Assembly (NCBI GenBank): GCA_031282385.1
Contig: JAITDV010000296.1
Location: 1 to 7,832, forward strand
Origin: Planctomycetaceae bacterium
GTDB lineage: Bacteria; Planctomycetota; Planctomycetia; Pirellulales; Thermoguttaceae
Reading direction: 5' to 3'
DNA: 7,832 nucleotides
Each line of letters begins with the position of its first letter. Position 1 is the stretch's first letter. The position numbers were made by a program, and so were the translations under genes. The notes below the pieces were generated by a model. That model did not search any database. It had not been told where the DNA came from and saw only the letters and a list, made by a program, of their open reading frames with translations. Positions 6,688 to 7,832 of the stretch are shown here, piece after piece.

Positions 6688-6802
6688 TTGAAAGTTCATA
6701 ACCGCTATTGAATAGTTACTGAATATGTTCGATAAAAAACATACGTTTTAATTGTTACTTAATTGTTACGAAAATTAAATTATCAAGATTATGCATGAAC
6801 AA

Positions 6803-7348
6803 TTATTCTTTTTTAACGTCAAGTTCTTCGATGATGATATTTGTATTTGTATAAATATCAATGTCAGCGGCAATCTTTAACGATTCGAGTACAATTTTTG
6901 ACGCGGATAAATCCGTATGATTTATCAGTGCTTTTGCTGCCGACATTGCGTAATTTCCGCCGCTGCCAATTGCCAGAATACCGTCCGACGGAATAATCAC
7001 ATCACCATTGCCAGACAATAACAACGTTGACCCCGCATCAACCACAATCATCATCGCCTCCAATCGTCGCAACGCTTTGTCCGTCCGCCACTCTTTCGCC
7101 AACTCTGTTGCTGCTCGCGGAATGTTAGCTGGAAAATCCTTCAACTTCGCCTCAAAACGCTCCAACAACGCAAACGCATCCGCCGTCGAACCCGCAAATC
7201 CGGTAATAACACGTCCATCAAGCAACTTGCGAATCTTGTTCGCATCCGACTTCATTATCGAACTCCCAAGCGTTACTTGACCATCGCCGCCAATAGCAAC
7301 ATTGTCTCCACGCCTAACCGTTAATATAGTTGTACTACGTGATTTCAT
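6803..7348 (-). CDS. hslV: ATP-dependent protease subunit HslV (ClpQ)
   Basis: The 181-residue product is the proteasome-beta-like peptidase of the HslUV protease. The mature enzyme is a double hexamer that degrades unfolded proteins delivered by the HslU ATPase. Five residues (MKSRS) precede the TT pair whose first residue, Thr6, would become the catalytic N-terminal threonine. By comparison with E. coli HslV, Asp22, Lys38 (in DANK) and Ser129 (in GSGG) fill the conserved active-site positions. GGDGQVTLG (20-28), GFAGSTADAF (50-59) and the ending IYTNTNIIIEEL are typical, and the length is normal. ATG at 7348 follows a GAGGTGAGG ribosome site. hslU normally follows hslV but is absent from the 700 bp downstream, so here hslV stands alone. 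Repeat copy C upstream carries a promoter-like pair facing it. Confidence 0.97.
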   Translation of the reverse strand: MKSRSTTILTVRRGDNVAIGGDGQVTLGSSIMKSDANKIRKLLDGRVITGFAGSTADAFALLERFEAKLKDFPANIPRAATELAKEWRTDKALRRLEAMMIVVDAGSTLLLSGNGDVIIPSDGILAIGSGGNYAMSAAKALINHTDLSASKIVLESLKIAADIDIYTNTNIIIEELDVKKE

Positions 7349-7352
7349 ATTT

Positions 7353-7362
7353 CCTCACCTCT
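7353..7362 (-). promoter_or_regulatory. Ribosome binding site of hslV
   Basis: The minus strand reads GAGGTGAGGA just before ATG 7348. The upstream GAGGTG part has the better spacing of about 8 nt; the downstream GAGG is only 4 nt from the start. Either supports the chosen start. Confidence 0.6.
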
Positions 7363-7384
7363 AATTAAAAATTTTTTTTGCAAA

Positions 7385-7406
7385 GGGACAATCGGCAGAA
7401 TGTCCC
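7385..7406. promoter_or_regulatory. Perfect 6-bp inverted repeat upstream of hslV (possible operator)
   Basis: GGGACA (7385-7390) and TGTCCC (7401-7406) form a perfect inverted repeat with a 10-nt spacer. It is centred about 48 bp upstream of the hslV start and isolated in very AT-rich DNA. It might be a regulator site or a leader hairpin. A single short palindrome is weak evidence. Confidence 0.25.
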
Positions 7407-7561
7407 AAAACTACCAATAAAAACATCAAGTAAACGCACTGCCGCACGCCATAAAAAACTTTTTGTAACATTAAATACAATTCATAAAAAATTATTTGAT
7501 TGCAAACAAAATTACAGCTAAAACTGAAATTAATCGAAATCAAAAAAAATCTTTTTAAGTG

Positions 7562-7658
7562 TTGTACTATAAATTGCGAGACTCAAGAGCGTAAAAGCCT
7601 GCTTTCCGATATGTAAGCAGTCGGCAACAAAGGAAATTAACGTGTGAACAATTTAAAA
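7562..7658 (-). repeat. 107-bp structured dispersed repeat, copy C (inverted)
   Basis: Read on the minus strand, this aligns with copies A and B from the TTGTTC-type left end, through the CTGCTT/AAGCAG hairpin (7615-7620 with 7599-7604), to the core GCTTTTACGCTCTTGAG and the TATAGT box. A second GCGAACAATTTAA at 7661-7673 repeats the left end again. The copy directly abuts the MITE-like element that starts at 7672. It points toward hslV, whose start is about 210 bp away. Confidence 0.7.
7566..7595 (-). promoter_or_regulatory. Promoter-like pair inside repeat copy C, facing hslV
   Basis: On the minus strand TTTACG (7595-7590) and TATAGT (7571-7566) are 18 bp apart, as in copies A and B. Transcription from here would give hslV a leader of roughly 210 nt containing the inverted repeat at 7385-7406. 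The -35 is weak and a closer promoter cannot be excluded. Confidence 0.3.
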
Positions 7659-7671
7659 ATGCGAACAATTT

Positions 7672-7832
7672 AATAGACCTTTTCGCTAACCTGTAGGAGA
7701 CCACCCCCGACCCCTCCGAAGGAGGGGAATTATTCGCCTCCCTCGGAGGCATCTTCTTATTCCCCTCCTTCGGAGGGGTTAGGGGTGGTCTCGGAGGAGT
7801 TAAAGGCGGTTTTTCGTTGTAGGTTTTTTGTT
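7672..7832 (+). repeat. Palindromic MITE-like element (copy 2, truncated by window end)
   Basis: The left terminal repeat is 7672-7692, matching the inverse of 52-72. The centre is a long palindrome: 7697-7730 pairs with 7759-7792 at 32 of 34 positions. Each arm contains its own palindrome (CCCCTCCGAAGGAGGGG in the left arm), and the loop holds GCCTCC (7736-7741) with GGAGGC (7745-7750). The right part, 7798-7832, repeats the window start. The centre is far more GC-rich than its surroundings. By comparison with copy 1 about 37 bp are missing past the window end. No coding capacity is evident. Confidence 0.7.

Larger units (their letters stand above)
6115..6802. other. Long intergenic region with repeats and no convincing gene
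   Basis: This stretch of almost 700 bp separates two minus-strand genes. It contains a solo short repeat (6539-6565), an 11-bp-stem hairpin (6662-6687), the 14-mer at 6720-6733 that also occurs at 220-233, and an 11-bp tandem duplication TTAATTGTTAC (6748-6758 and 6759-6769). Two ORF-like stretches were seen. One is a 79-codon plus-strand frame at 6341-6580 with no ribosome site. The other is a 31-codon minus-strand open frame at 6306-6401 that could be a gene remnant. Neither is called. Promoters for the ABC gene must lie near its left end but no clear box pair was found. Confidence 0.4.

Noticed and set aside
6734..6749. AAAAC/GTTTT mini-hairpin with a T run on the minus strand as the hslV terminator
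   Set aside because: A five-bp stem with one G-C pair is within what AT-rich DNA gives by chance.
7567..7752. 61-codon minus-strand ORF spanning repeat copy C and the palindromic element
   Set aside because: It is built entirely from two noncoding repeats and their junction. The apparent protein is a by-product of the GC-rich palindrome.

Overview
This 7.8 kb window is bacterial, AT-rich and gene-sparse: about two thirds is coding and there are several intergenic stretches of 200 to 700 bp. It holds one tRNA gene and four convincing protein genes. They are tRNA-Ala(GGC), a 1081-residue exported HEAT-repeat protein, an RluA-family pseudouridine synthase, a GldA/NatA-like ABC transporter ATPase (minus strand), and the HslV protease subunit (minus strand). 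The mix of HslV, a very large exported HEAT-repeat protein with a Trp-rich C-terminus, uneven Shine-Dalgarno use and a tRNA without encoded CCA would suit a low-GC planctomycete or a related lineage. That placement is inference; no rRNA or other clear marker is present.

Layout. 1-72 is the right end of a palindromic MITE-like element, and 7672-7832 is the left and central part of a second, same-orientation copy. 380-452 is tRNA-Ala behind an extended -10 promoter. 557-583 is a short dispersed repeat and 603-764 a nested inverted-repeat element. 953-4198 is the HEAT protein, 4282-4426 a structured dispersed repeat, and 4452-5180 the pseudouridine synthase. 5221-5329 is a second copy of that repeat between convergent genes. 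5380-6102 (minus) is the ABC ATPase. 6115-6802 has no convincing gene. 6803-7348 (minus) is hslV. 7562-7658 (minus) is the third copy of the dispersed repeat.

The four proteins do not form an evident pathway. Each looks like its own transcription unit: export or scaffold (HEAT), RNA modification (RluA), transport ATPase and proteolysis (HslV). Two usual partners are missing: hslU does not follow hslV, and no permease follows the ABC ATPase. I see no defence system, CRISPR array, intact insertion sequence or biosynthetic cluster. The unusual content is the intergenic DNA, with at least three families of dispersed, hairpin-forming repeats. One family (107 bp, three copies) keeps a promoter-like -35/-10 pair in every copy and points into rluA and hslV. 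This is the best candidate for something undescribed.
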